Source of the DNA: Dyadobacter sp. CY326
GTDB taxonomy: Bacteria; Bacteroidota; Bacteroidia; Cytophagales; Spirosomataceae
Reading direction: 5' to 3'
Assembly (NCBI RefSeq): GCF_021390515.1
Contig: NZ_JAJUXI010000001.1
Coordinates: 1-64,000 of the forward strand
Length of the DNA stretch: 64,000 nucleotides
Numbering within the stretch: the first letter of the stretch is position 1; every line of letters begins with the position of its first letter. The translations under genes and the position numbers were made by a program. Below the pieces are notes generated by a model. The model saw nothing but the letters and a program-made list of their open reading frames with translations. It searched no databases and was not told the origin of the DNA. Below are positions 43,645-51,972 of this stretch, piece after piece.

Positions 43645-44825
43645 AGTCTTTCAACGATCACAGCAGACGCTCCGCCGCCACCATTACAAATCGCTGCGAG
43701 GCCAAACCTGCCATTATTTTTCTCCAAAACATTTAACAAAGTCGTGACAATGCGTGCGCCGGAAGCGCCAAGCGGATGTCCGAGCGAAACTGCTCCTCCA
43801 AAGACATTAACCTTATCCATGTCCAATTCCAGCACATTGATATAAGCGAGCGCGACAACGGCAAAAGCCTCATTTACTTCAAAGTAATCAATATCAGAGA
43901 GTGACATTCCAGCTTTTTTAAGTACTTTTTGTGTGGCAAGAATTGGTGTTGTGGTAAACCAGGCAGGCTCCTGCTCAGAGTCGGCATAAGCTACGATGCG
44001 GGCAATTGGCTTGAAATTACCAGAATTTACAAACTCGCTGCTACAAATCACGAGTGCAGCGGCGCCATCGTTGATCGTAGAAGCATTCGCGGCCGTTACA
44101 GTCCCATCCGTTGAAAATGCAGGTTTCAGTAACGGAATTTTCTCGAACTTCACTTTTTTGTATTCCTCATCTTCGGAAACAATAACCGCATCACCGCCCT
44201 TGGGCGACGGCACTTCAACTGCTGCAATCTCATTTTGGAAAAATCCATTAGCAGTCGATTCTGCACTCTTTGTGTAGGAACGAATGGCGAATGCGTCCTG
44301 ATCCTCTCGCGAAATGTTGTATTTGGTTGCGGTCCGGTCGCCGCATAAGCCCATGCCTATTTGGTCGTAAACGTCTATAAGTCCATCTTTTAGCAATCCG
44401 TCGATTATTTCACCGTTTCCGTAACCATAACCATTTCTGGCTTTTGGCAAATAAAACGGAACCTGCGACATGCTCTCCATGCCGCCCGCCACAATCGCTT
44501 TCGCATCTCCCGATTGAATGGCTTGGGCACCAAACATCAGCGCCTTCATGCCCGAAGCGCACACTTTATTGACGGTTGTGGTAATTACGCTCTCGGGAAG
44601 TCCGGCATACAATGCGGCTTGCCGCGCAGGCGCCTGGCCAAGATTGGCAGAAATTACATTGCCCATAATTACTTCCTCCACCTGGTCAGCGGATACATTT
44701 GCTTTTTCTAAAGCGGCCTTGATCGCGGTTGCGCCAAGCCGGGCGGCGTGGACGGAGGATAAGCTTCCACCAAAACTGCCGATTGGCGTTCTGGCTGCGG
44801 ACAAAATAAAAACCTCTTCTTTCAT
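43641..44825 (-). CDS. atoB: acetyl-CoA acetyltransferase (thiolase)
   Basis: 394 residues, homotetrameric thiolase. Acylated Cys89 in NKVCASGMKA, later VNEAFAVVAL, GGAVSLGHPLGASGARI and CNGGGGASA with the second catalytic Cys and His. Condenses or cleaves acetyl-CoA/acetoacetyl-CoA. Single gene here; pathway not indicated by neighbours. Confidence 0.94.
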   Translation of the reverse strand: MKEEVFILSAARTPIGSFGGSLSSVHAARLGATAIKAALEKANVSADQVEEVIMGNVISANLGQAPARQAALYAGLPESVITTTVNKVCASGMKALMFGAQAIQSGDAKAIVAGGMESMSQVPFYLPKARNGYGYGNGEIIDGLLKDGLIDVYDQIGMGLCGDRTATKYNISREDQDAFAIRSYTKSAESTANGFFQNEIAAVEVPSPKGGDAVIVSEDEEYKKVKFEKIPLLKPAFSTDGTVTAANASTINDGAAALVICSSEFVNSGNFKPIARIVAYADSEQEPAWFTTTPILATQKVLKKAGMSLSDIDYFEVNEAFAVVALAYINVLELDMDKVNVFGGAVSLGHPLGASGARIVTTLLNVLEKNNGRFGLAAICNGGGGASAVIVERL

Positions 44826-44930
44826 GATCCAGGATCGTCTGTTGATATGATCAAAAATAGAAACTATCCAGCCAAATCCACATCAACGAGCGGGAAATCC
44901 ACAAAAGAAGCAAATTCCTATGTAATTTTT

Positions 44931-45182
44931 TTAAAGTTCCGACGAACTGGATGGCAACTTGTCATACTCACCTTTCCAGCCATAAAAGCCGAAAATGACA
45001 AGCCCTGCACAAATTGGAATAAAAACTAAAATGATGATCGACCATTGCAGCGTTGTGTTCGTCCGCGCGATGCCCTCGGTTGCAAGCGCAATTTTTTCAC
45101 TGGCCTGCATGATTAAAAAGATGATAATAACCGGCCCAAGCAGCATCCAGATTATTCCTAAAAATTTCTTTAAATCATTCAT
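44931..45182 (-). CDS. small membrane protein linked to MHS transporter
   Basis: 83 residues from the ATG at 45182. Two membrane helices (FLGIIWMLLGPVIIIFLIM and WSIIILVFIPICAGLVIFGFYGWKG) joined by a short polar loop and ending in a Ser-rich tail. Starts 44 bases after the transporter stop on the same strand. Bacteroidota often carry such a small protein behind this type of transporter; it may help assemble or regulate it. Confidence 0.75.
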   Translation of the reverse strand: MNDLKKFLGIIWMLLGPVIIIFLIMQASEKIALATEGIARTNTTLQWSIIILVFIPICAGLVIFGFYGWKGEYDKLPSSSSEL

Positions 45183-45226
45183 AATAAATATGTTAGTCTC
45201 TATTTTATCTCTAAAAAAACACGCAA

Positions 45227-46762
45227 TCAATCCGCAACATGCTCTTCGCGTTTGTTATCAATGTAAACGGCTCCAATCACAAACGAAAGTGCTGCAATGC
45301 CAATCGGATACCAGAGTCCGGACAACGGCGTAGAACCGCTGAATGAGGCGACCAATGTTGCAATAAACGGCACAAGTCCACCAAAAACGCCATTTCCAAT
45401 GTGATAAGGAAGCGACATGGAAGTGTAGCGGATTTTGGTTGGAAACAATTCAACCAAAAAGGCCGCAATGGGTCCATAAACCATCGTTACCAACAAAACC
45501 TGGAAAAAAACCAGCGCAATGATAATGATATAAGTTGACCTGGTAAGCGTCACATCTTTGATAACGGTCTGCGGCTCAGGCAATGGTGCAAGCACATCGT
45601 CCGGGATCACAACGATGGTCGCTTCCTTGAATGTCATGCCACTGTTCAATGTTTTGAATGTTGTTGTGGTGATCAGGGAATCCTTTGTGTCCTTGATCAA
45701 CGTCCGCTCAACCACCGGCTCGGACGCACTTTTAAGCTCCGTCTTTTGAAACTCTTTGACATTGGTCGCATCAATAAAATATTGGTAGATCGGTCGATAA
45801 CAGAGCACACCAAGCAACATTCCGGTCAGCATAATCCATTTGCGACCCACCTTATCGCTCCACGAACCAAAAATCACAAAAAATGGAGTTGCGAAAAGAA
45901 TTGCCCAAAGCAGCACATAACGGGATTCGTTAAAATCAAGTTTACACGTATTTTCCAGAAAAGACTGCGCGTAAAACTGGCCCGTATACCAGACAACCCC
46001 CTGCCCCATCGTTGCTCCAAACAATGCAAGCAAAACCATTTTGAAGTTTGCGCGTTTTTGAAAACTCTCCTTTAAGGGATTTGTCGAGACCTTGCCTTCC
46101 GCTTTTAATTTTGTAAAAACAGGCGATTCATGCATTTTCATCCGAATGTAAATGGAAACGCCAACGAGCAAAATAGATACCAGAAATGGAATGCGCCACC
46201 CCCAGTCAGCAAATGCTTCCGCTCCTAACATGTTCTTGGTTAGCACAATAACCCCCAGCGAAAGGAACAAACCCAATGTTGCAGTCGTCTGGATCCAGCT
46301 TGTGAAAAAGCCGCGTTTTCCAACGGGCGCGTGTTCAGCCACATAAGTTGCGGCTCCGCCATATTCCCCGCCCAATGCGAGGCCCTGCACCAATCTCAAA
46401 ATCAAAACAAGGATCGGCGCGGCGTAACCAATGCTGGAATAGGAAGGAATTAAACCAATCAGAAAAGTGGAGCCGCCCATTAAGACAAGCGTGAGCAAAA
46501 ACGTGTATTTACGTCCGATGAGATCACCCAAACGACCAAAAACCAATGCACCAAACGGCCTGACAATAAAACCAGCAGCAAAAATAGCCAGTGTGTTGAT
46601 CAAGGCAGAAGCTCCGGCATCGCTGGGAAATAACTGTTGACCAATGATGACCGCAAGGCTGCCAAAAATGTAGAAATCATACCATTCGATTAAAGTACCA
46701 AGGGACGAAGCTGCAATTACCTGGGTAATGCTTTGGGTAACATTCTTTTCTGTGGACTGCAT
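45227..46762 (-). CDS. MFS metabolite:H+ symporter with insertion
   Basis: 511 residues. MHS family motifs: ASSLGTLIEWYDFYIFGSLAV, FVIRPFGALVFGRLGDLIGRKYTF, AVGGEYGGAATYVAEHAP-like EAYG and RYTSMSLPYHIGNGVFG. A central segment of about 75 residues between the transmembrane parts (SASEPVVERTLIKDTKDSLITTTT...) is not a normal loop of the family and has a mixed polar/Thr-rich make-up. Likely imports a carboxylate, proline/betaine or similar. Confidence 0.85.
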   Translation of the reverse strand: MQSTEKNVTQSITQVIAASSLGTLIEWYDFYIFGSLAVIIGQQLFPSDAGASALINTLAIFAAGFIVRPFGALVFGRLGDLIGRKYTFLLTLVLMGGSTFLIGLIPSYSSIGYAAPILVLILRLVQGLALGGEYGGAATYVAEHAPVGKRGFFTSWIQTTATLGLFLSLGVIVLTKNMLGAEAFADWGWRIPFLVSILLVGVSIYIRMKMHESPVFTKLKAEGKVSTNPLKESFQKRANFKMVLLALFGATMGQGVVWYTGQFYAQSFLENTCKLDFNESRYVLLWAILFATPFFVIFGSWSDKVGRKWIMLTGMLLGVLCYRPIYQYFIDATNVKEFQKTELKSASEPVVERTLIKDTKDSLITTTTFKTLNSGMTFKEATIVVIPDDVLAPLPEPQTVIKDVTLTRSTYIIIIALVFFQVLLVTMVYGPIAAFLVELFPTKIRYTSMSLPYHIGNGVFGGLVPFIATLVASFSGSTPLSGLWYPIGIAALSFVIGAVYIDNKREEHVAD

Positions 46763-46844
46763 GGGTTAGGTAAAGTGAGGACAATAATCTTCCTTATTTA
46801 GCTGGAAAAGCGCCGGGTAGAATATCATTACTCATTGCGTCCAC

Positions 46845-46875
46845 AAAAAAGCCCCGGGACGATCGGTCCCGGGGC
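46845..46875 (-). terminator. strong terminator of the acidic-protein gene
   Basis: GCCCCGGGAC (46851-46860) and GTCCCGGGGC (46866-46875) form a perfect 10-bp GC stem; on the minus strand it runs into T (AAAAAA on plus at 46845-46850). It sits between the acidic gene and the transporter start. Confidence 0.9.
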
Positions 46876-46917
46876 TTGCCATTTTCTGCTGAAAGCAGCT
46901 ATTTTGAGACGCAAAAG

Positions 46918-47199
46918 TTATAGCGTATCGTCATCTTCATCATCTTCCAGGTCAACGATTTCGTCGCCATCAACAATTACCGGCTCTTCATCGTCAAGCA
47001 AATCATCGTCTTCATCGTCAACTGCATCCGCTGGAAGCACATCGTCGGCGTCATCATCGTCGTCGTCACCAATCAAATCCGGATCGTCAGCGACTGAGCG
47101 GGTTTGCTGTGTATTTTGTGGAAAATCCTGGAATACAGGCGCCTCTAAAATTGGCTTGCTGGTATCAGCTATTGCGGGTTCTCCTCTTTCGCGTATCAT
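46918..47199 (-). CDS. small Asp/Glu-rich acidic protein
   Basis: 93 residues. The first 45 residues are ordinary polar sequence; from about 37 it is a run of acidic blocks (DDPDLIGDDDDDDADD, DDEDDDLLDDEE) with spaced Leu/Val/Ile. Estimated net charge is strongly negative. No signal peptide. Low complexity, so no family; possibly a metal-, histone-like- or RNA-polymerase-binding acidic tail protein. Real expression is supported by the strong terminator just downstream. Confidence 0.6.
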   Translation of the reverse strand: MIRERGEPAIADTSKPILEAPVFQDFPQNTQQTRSVADDPDLIGDDDDDDADDVLPADAVDDEDDDLLDDEEPVIVDGDEIVDLEDDEDDDTL

Positions 47200-47350
47200 A
47201 ATATTTTACAGTTAAAAGGTTTTTGTTCAATACAGCCTTCCATTAAATAATCATTCCAAAGATTATGTGGCGATTTGGTAATATGTAAAAACCTAATGAA
47301 CTTGCCATAACCTGCTTCGGCGGGACCAATTCAATCCTAAACCATAAATA

Positions 47351-48085
47351 ATGTTTAAAAGATATGTCCTCCTGCTCTTGTGGGCAGGAATTTTAGCGGG
47401 CACCAATGCGCAGGCGGAAATCCCCGATTCGTCGTTGGTGATCAAAAAAACAACCGATTTCAAGATTAATGGCGAAGGCAACGCGGCCAACTGGTCCACA
47501 GCCAAGGCTTTTGAGATCACTGTCCAAAAAGGCCCAAACCAAGCCGCGCCGGGCAAACAGTTTACCACCAAAGTCAAAATCCTTTATTCTGAAAAAGGCC
47601 TTTATTTCCTATTCGACTGCACAGATAAGAAGCTGACAACGACCATTATGGAAGATTATGGCCTGCTGTTTAAGGAAGATGTCGTAGAAGTTTTCTTGTG
47701 GCCTGACACGACGGTGCCCATTTACCTTGAATACGAGCTTTCGCCGCTGGATTACGAGCTGCCCATTATCATTGCCAACATCAAAGGCAAAACCGAAGGC
47801 TGGAAAGCCTGGCATTACACCGACCGCAACCGCGTGCAGCACGCAACAAGCGCGCAAGGCGGCCAGAAAAAAAGTATGGCGTCGGTTGAAGGATGGAAAG
47901 CGGAGTTTTTTATTCCGTATGCACTCATGAGTCCAATGGTGACATCCGCACCCAAGTCGGGGACGAAGTGGCGGGGAAATTTTTACCGAATCGATTACGA
48001 CGCTAAAACGGCCTATTACTCCTGGCAAAAAACGGGCGGCAGCTTTCATGAGTTTAGCAAATTCGGCACATTGATATTTGAATAG
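47351..48085 (+). CDS. exported carbohydrate-binding (CBM9-like) domain protein
   Basis: 244 residues, signal peptide (1-23, NAQAE). One beta-sandwich: VIKKTTDFKINGEGNAANW at the front, then KVKILYSEKGLYFLFDCTD, DYGLLFKEDVVEVFLWPD, EYELSPLDYELP and a WRGNFYRIDYD-type strand, the order seen in CBM9-like ligand-binding domains. Likely binds a sugar or glycoside; no catalytic domain. Its stop overlaps the following reading frame, whose true start is later (48132). Confidence 0.82.
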   Translation: MFKRYVLLLLWAGILAGTNAQAEIPDSSLVIKKTTDFKINGEGNAANWSTAKAFEITVQKGPNQAAPGKQFTTKVKILYSEKGLYFLFDCTDKKLTTTIMEDYGLLFKEDVVEVFLWPDTTVPIYLEYELSPLDYELPIIIANIKGKTEGWKAWHYTDRNRVQHATSAQGGQKKSMASVEGWKAEFFIPYALMSPMVTSAPKSGTKWRGNFYRIDYDAKTAYYSWQKTGGSFHEFSKFGTLIFE

Positions 48086-48131
48086 AAACCAGTTAAGACT
48101 TCTCGTTATCATCCACAAACATTCCTGCCCC

Positions 48132-49235
48132 ATGCGCAAAACCATCTTCACATTCATTTTACTAATCTCCGCGATCATGACATTTGCACAAAAATCCGGA
48201 CAAAAAGAGATCCTTTACATTGGCACATACACCCAAAAAGGTGAAGGAATTTACGTCTATGAGTTTGATAGAAGCAACTTGTCTTTCAAGGAATTACAGG
48301 TTTTGACTAATAAAAACAGCCCATCATTCCTTGAATTTCATCCCAATAAAAAATTCCTTTATTCTGCGAATGAAGGAAACAACACGGTTTCTTCGTACGC
48401 CATTGATGCGGCCGGAAAGCTGAAAACGCTGAATTCAAAATCATCGCTCGGTAAAGGCCCGTGCCATGTGAGCGTGGACCCCAAAGGAAGGTTTTTATAT
48501 GTTTCTAACTACGGCAGCGGACAATTAGGCGTTTATTTGTTGAACAGCGACGGAACGATCGGTGTAGCGGCAGACAGCATTCAGGACAAAGGCGCAGCTT
48601 CTCAGAAACCGCATATGCATTCGGTTATTCCTTCTGCGGACGGCAAATTCATTTACGCTTCTGACTTAGGCATTGACAAAATCATGGTGTATGCTGTGGA
48701 TCCAAAGACAGGCAAATTAACGCCCGGAGCTGTGCCTTATGCCGAAGTGAAGGCTGGCGACGGCCCGCGCCACTTTGCAATTCATCCGAGCGGGAACTTT
48801 GGTTATTCGGCTTGCGAGCTGGCCTCGGTTGTCAATTCCTTTAAAATCGTAAAAAACTCAGGCGCGCTCGTGCCTTTGGAACGCGTTACGATGCTTCCAG
48901 CGGATTTTACAGGGAAAAGTTTTGCGGCGGACATTCATTTTTCACCTGACGGCAAATTCCTTTACGCGTCCAACCGTGGTCATGAAAGTTTGGCGATTTA
49001 TGCCGTCGACGCCCAGACAGGCAAACTAACCGTTGCCGGACACGCTGAAACGCATGGCAAACACCCGCGTAATTTTATGATCGATGAAAAAGGCGAGCTT
49101 GCCATTGTGACCAATCGGGACAATGATAATGTGGTATTTTTCAAAAGAAATGCCCAAACGGGTCAGCTCACTTACACTCAAAAAGAAATCAGCATTCCTA
49201 CGCCGGTTTGCGTGAAGCAGCTTTTTCTTGACTAA
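48132..49235 (+). CDS. exported lactonase-family beta-propeller (6-phosphogluconolactonase-like)
   Basis: 367 residues from ATG 48132. Signal peptide (ends TFAQK), then seven-bladed propeller with YIGTYTQKGEGIYVYEFD, NKNSPSFLEFHPNKKFLYSANEG, GPCHVSVDPKGRFLYVSNY, DGPRHFAIHPSGNFGY and ASNRGHESLAIYAVD repeats. Matches the Lactonase (PF10282) type. The signal makes it a periplasmic lactonase, so it does not serve the cytosolic pentose pathway. Substrate unknown. Confidence 0.88.
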   Translation: MRKTIFTFILLISAIMTFAQKSGQKEILYIGTYTQKGEGIYVYEFDRSNLSFKELQVLTNKNSPSFLEFHPNKKFLYSANEGNNTVSSYAIDAAGKLKTLNSKSSLGKGPCHVSVDPKGRFLYVSNYGSGQLGVYLLNSDGTIGVAADSIQDKGAASQKPHMHSVIPSADGKFIYASDLGIDKIMVYAVDPKTGKLTPGAVPYAEVKAGDGPRHFAIHPSGNFGYSACELASVVNSFKIVKNSGALVPLERVTMLPADFTGKSFAADIHFSPDGKFLYASNRGHESLAIYAVDAQTGKLTVAGHAETHGKHPRNFMIDEKGELAIVTNRDNDNVVFFKRNAQTGQLTYTQKEISIPTPVCVKQLFLD

Positions 49236-49426
49236 ATATTCTGCACCGAATTAAAAGGACGTTAAAATTTACATTGACCAAAGTTTATTTTATAATTTTC
49301 TGAATTGGTAAAAAATAATCTTTGCAAAAAGAGTATCAGCATGCATTTCCTGCATCCTTACATTTGTTGATCCTTTCAAAGTCACTTTTAGAACCCTTAT
49401 CATTAATCCAAGTCCTTTCCAAAATC

Positions 49427-50647
49427 ATGATAAACCGTAGAGATCTTATTAAACACCTTTCCGCTTTTCCTTTGCTGGGCGGATTTTTGGGCAATGGCAG
49501 TGCCGAAGCTGCGACTTTCGCTGCTAAACTTCCCGTGAGAAATCTGGCCAAGGAACTAGGCATCCGAACTTTTATTAATGCTGCGGGTACCTACACGGCT
49601 ATGACCGGTTCGTTGATGCAGGATGAGGTTGTGGAAACGATCCAGGGTGCGGCGAAAGAGTTCATGATGCTGGACGAAGTGCAAACCAAGGTTGGAGAAA
49701 AAATAGCTGCATTAACCCACGCCGAGGCGGCCGTGGTTACGGCTGGCTGCTTTTCTGCATTGACATTGGGACTGGCCGGCGTATTAACCGGAATGGATCC
49801 TAAAAAAGTGGAAGCATTGCCGCATTTGGAAGGCACCGGAATGAAGTCCGAAGTGATCATTCAGAAGGGCCATAATATTGGTTATTCGCATGCATTGACG
49901 AACACAGGTTGCAAAATCATTGAAATTGAGACGGTTGAAGAATTACAAAAAGCCATTAACGAGAAAACAGCTCTGCTTTGGTTCCTGCATATTCAATCGG
50001 ATAAGGGACAGATTAAGCATGAGCAATGGGTTGAAATCGCGAAAAAGAATGGCATTGCGACCATGATCGATATGGCTGCAGATGTGCCGCCGGTGGAAAA
50101 CCTCTGGCGATTCAATGATATGGGCTTCGATCTTGTGTGCGTTTCGGGAGGAAAAGCCATGCGCGGGCCACAAAGCGCGGGCATCCTGATGGGCAAAAAA
50201 CATCTGATTGACGCAGCAAGATTGAGCATGCCGCCACGCGGTTCAACCATCGGGCGAGGCATGAAAGTGAATAAGGAAGAGATTCTCGGCATGTATGTAG
50301 CGTTGGAAAAGTTTGTGAAGATGGACCACAAGAAAGAGTGGAAAATGTGGGAAGACCGTGCTGCAGTGATCAGCAATGCAGCAAAAAGCGTGGCGGGTGT
50401 GAATGTAGAGACATTTGCGCCTGAACTCGGAAACCACACGCCTACACTCAGAATTTCGTGGGACGCAGCCAAAGTAAGTCTGCCTGTGAAGTTATTGCAG
50501 GAAAATATGCGCAAAGGCGATCCATCCATCGAAATCATGCCGGGCGAAAACAACACATTGACCATTACAACCTGGTGCTTGAAGCCGGGCGAAGAAAAAA
50601 TTGTAGCAACCCGCCTGAAAGAAGAATTGTCCAAGGCGGTTGTTTAA
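49427..50647 (+). CDS. SelA-like / aminotransferase class V-type PLP enzyme with Tat-like leader
   Basis: 406 residues from ATG 49427. N-terminus MINRRDLIKHLSAFPLLGGFLGNG is a twin-arginine leader in the usual form, followed by SAEAATFAAK. The enzyme core: FINAAGTYTAMTGSLM, TAGCFSALTLGL, DMAADVPPVENLW and Schiff-base lysine K243 in VSGGKAMRGPQSAGILMG. Groups with SelA/DgaE-like lyases (e.g. D-glucosaminate-6-phosphate ammonia-lyase, seryl-selenocysteinyl synthase fold). Likely a periplasmic beta-elimination or racemase enzyme. First of a run of six exported proteins. Confidence 0.85.
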   Translation: MINRRDLIKHLSAFPLLGGFLGNGSAEAATFAAKLPVRNLAKELGIRTFINAAGTYTAMTGSLMQDEVVETIQGAAKEFMMLDEVQTKVGEKIAALTHAEAAVVTAGCFSALTLGLAGVLTGMDPKKVEALPHLEGTGMKSEVIIQKGHNIGYSHALTNTGCKIIEIETVEELQKAINEKTALLWFLHIQSDKGQIKHEQWVEIAKKNGIATMIDMAADVPPVENLWRFNDMGFDLVCVSGGKAMRGPQSAGILMGKKHLIDAARLSMPPRGSTIGRGMKVNKEEILGMYVALEKFVKMDHKKEWKMWEDRAAVISNAAKSVAGVNVETFAPELGNHTPTLRISWDAAKVSLPVKLLQENMRKGDPSIEIMPGENNTLTITTWCLKPGEEKIVATRLKEELSKAVV

Positions 50648-50688
50648 GACTTTGCATTACCGAATACTATTCCTAAGCCCTATAAAAA

Positions 50689-51939
50689 ATGAAACACAAA
50701 TTTCTGCTTATCATTTTACTGATATGCTGTCAAAGCTCTGTTGTTAACGCGCAAACTTACAGCATATTGATCAAAGGCGGAACGGTGATTGACCCTAAAA
50801 ATAACCTCAACCAAGTGATGGACGTGGGGATATTTGAAGGAAAGATCAAGAAGGTTGCCAAGGACATTGATCCGAAGGAAGCCCGACAGGTCGTGGATGC
50901 CAAAGGCATGTATGTCACGCCCGGCCTCATTGATATGCACGGACACGTGTTTTTTGGAACGCAACCAGACCATTATTTAAGTAATGGTCTGGTTGCGTTA
51001 CCGCCCGATGGCTTTACATTTCGCGTAGGCGTCACCACGATCGTGGATGCAGGCGGCGCGGGCTGGGAATCATTTCCGGAATTTAAAAAGAATGTCATTT
51101 TCAGCTCCAAAACGCGGGTTCTTTCCTTCCTGAACATTGTGGGAGAAGGCATGCGCGGCGGAAATTACGAACAGGACACGAGCGACATGAATCCGGAGCT
51201 GGCTGCCGGCGTTGCGCTTAAAAACAAGAATGACATTGTCGGTTTCAAAGTTGCGCATTTTATCGGCAATGACTGGAAACCCGTTGATAATGCGGTTAAG
51301 GCTGGCAAATTGGCCAACATGCCGGTGATGATTGATTTTGGCGGAAGCACGCCGCCACTTCCATTGGAAGATTTATTTTTAAAACACCTGCGCCCGGGAG
51401 ACATTTTCACACACGCATACACATTGCTCGAAGGCAATGTCAGAGAAACCATTGTGGACGAAAAGGCGCAGAAAGTGCGGCCATTTGTTCTGGAAGCACG
51501 CAAGCGCGGGATCATTTTCGACGTGGGTTACGGCGGTGCGAGCTTCAACTATTCACAAGCAATTCCGGCCATTAAGCAAGGATTTTACCCCAACACCATC
51601 AGCACGGATCTTCATACGGGCAGCATGAACGGCTCCATGAAAGATATGCTGAGCATTATGTCCAAATTTTATGTCATGGGTATGGATCTGCCAGCGGTTA
51701 TCAAAGCCAGCACCTGGGCTCCGGCGCAAGTCATTAAGAGAGAAAACCTGGGCCACATGTCTGAAAACGCAATCGCCGACGTCGCCATTTTTTCTATGCG
51801 AAAAGGAAATTTCGGTTTTTATGACAAAACCGGTTTTAAAATGGAAGGCAAAGAGAAGCTGGAATGTGAAATGACGATTATGGGCGGCAAAATCGTCTAT
51901 GACCTCAACGGCATCGCAAATCCCATTTACCTAAAATAA
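50689..51939 (+). CDS. exported amidohydrolase/deacetylase-family metallohydrolase
   Basis: 416 residues, signal peptide (1-22). Urease/dihydroorotase superfamily: ILIKGGTVIDPKNNLNQVMDVGIFEGK, metal ligands in IDMHGHVFFG, ITHAYT, FKVAHF (possibly carboxylated Lys) and ISTDLHTGSMNGSMKD. This is the subgroup annotated as amidohydrolase/deacetylase metallohydrolase, often found beside the SelA-like lyase, as here (41 bases). May open a lactam or deacylate an amino sugar. Confidence 0.88.
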   Translation: MKHKFLLIILLICCQSSVVNAQTYSILIKGGTVIDPKNNLNQVMDVGIFEGKIKKVAKDIDPKEARQVVDAKGMYVTPGLIDMHGHVFFGTQPDHYLSNGLVALPPDGFTFRVGVTTIVDAGGAGWESFPEFKKNVIFSSKTRVLSFLNIVGEGMRGGNYEQDTSDMNPELAAGVALKNKNDIVGFKVAHFIGNDWKPVDNAVKAGKLANMPVMIDFGGSTPPLPLEDLFLKHLRPGDIFTHAYTLLEGNVRETIVDEKAQKVRPFVLEARKRGIIFDVGYGGASFNYSQAIPAIKQGFYPNTISTDLHTGSMNGSMKDMLSIMSKFYVMGMDLPAVIKASTWAPAQVIKRENLGHMSENAIADVAIFSMRKGNFGFYDKTGFKMEGKEKLECEMTIMGGKIVYDLNGIANPIYLK

Positions 51940-51972
51940 GCTGACGCAATCCTAAACTCCTCCTCTTGACCA

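Noticed and set aside
49993..50634. 213-residue minus-strand frame
   Set aside because: Shadow of the SelA-like enzyme.
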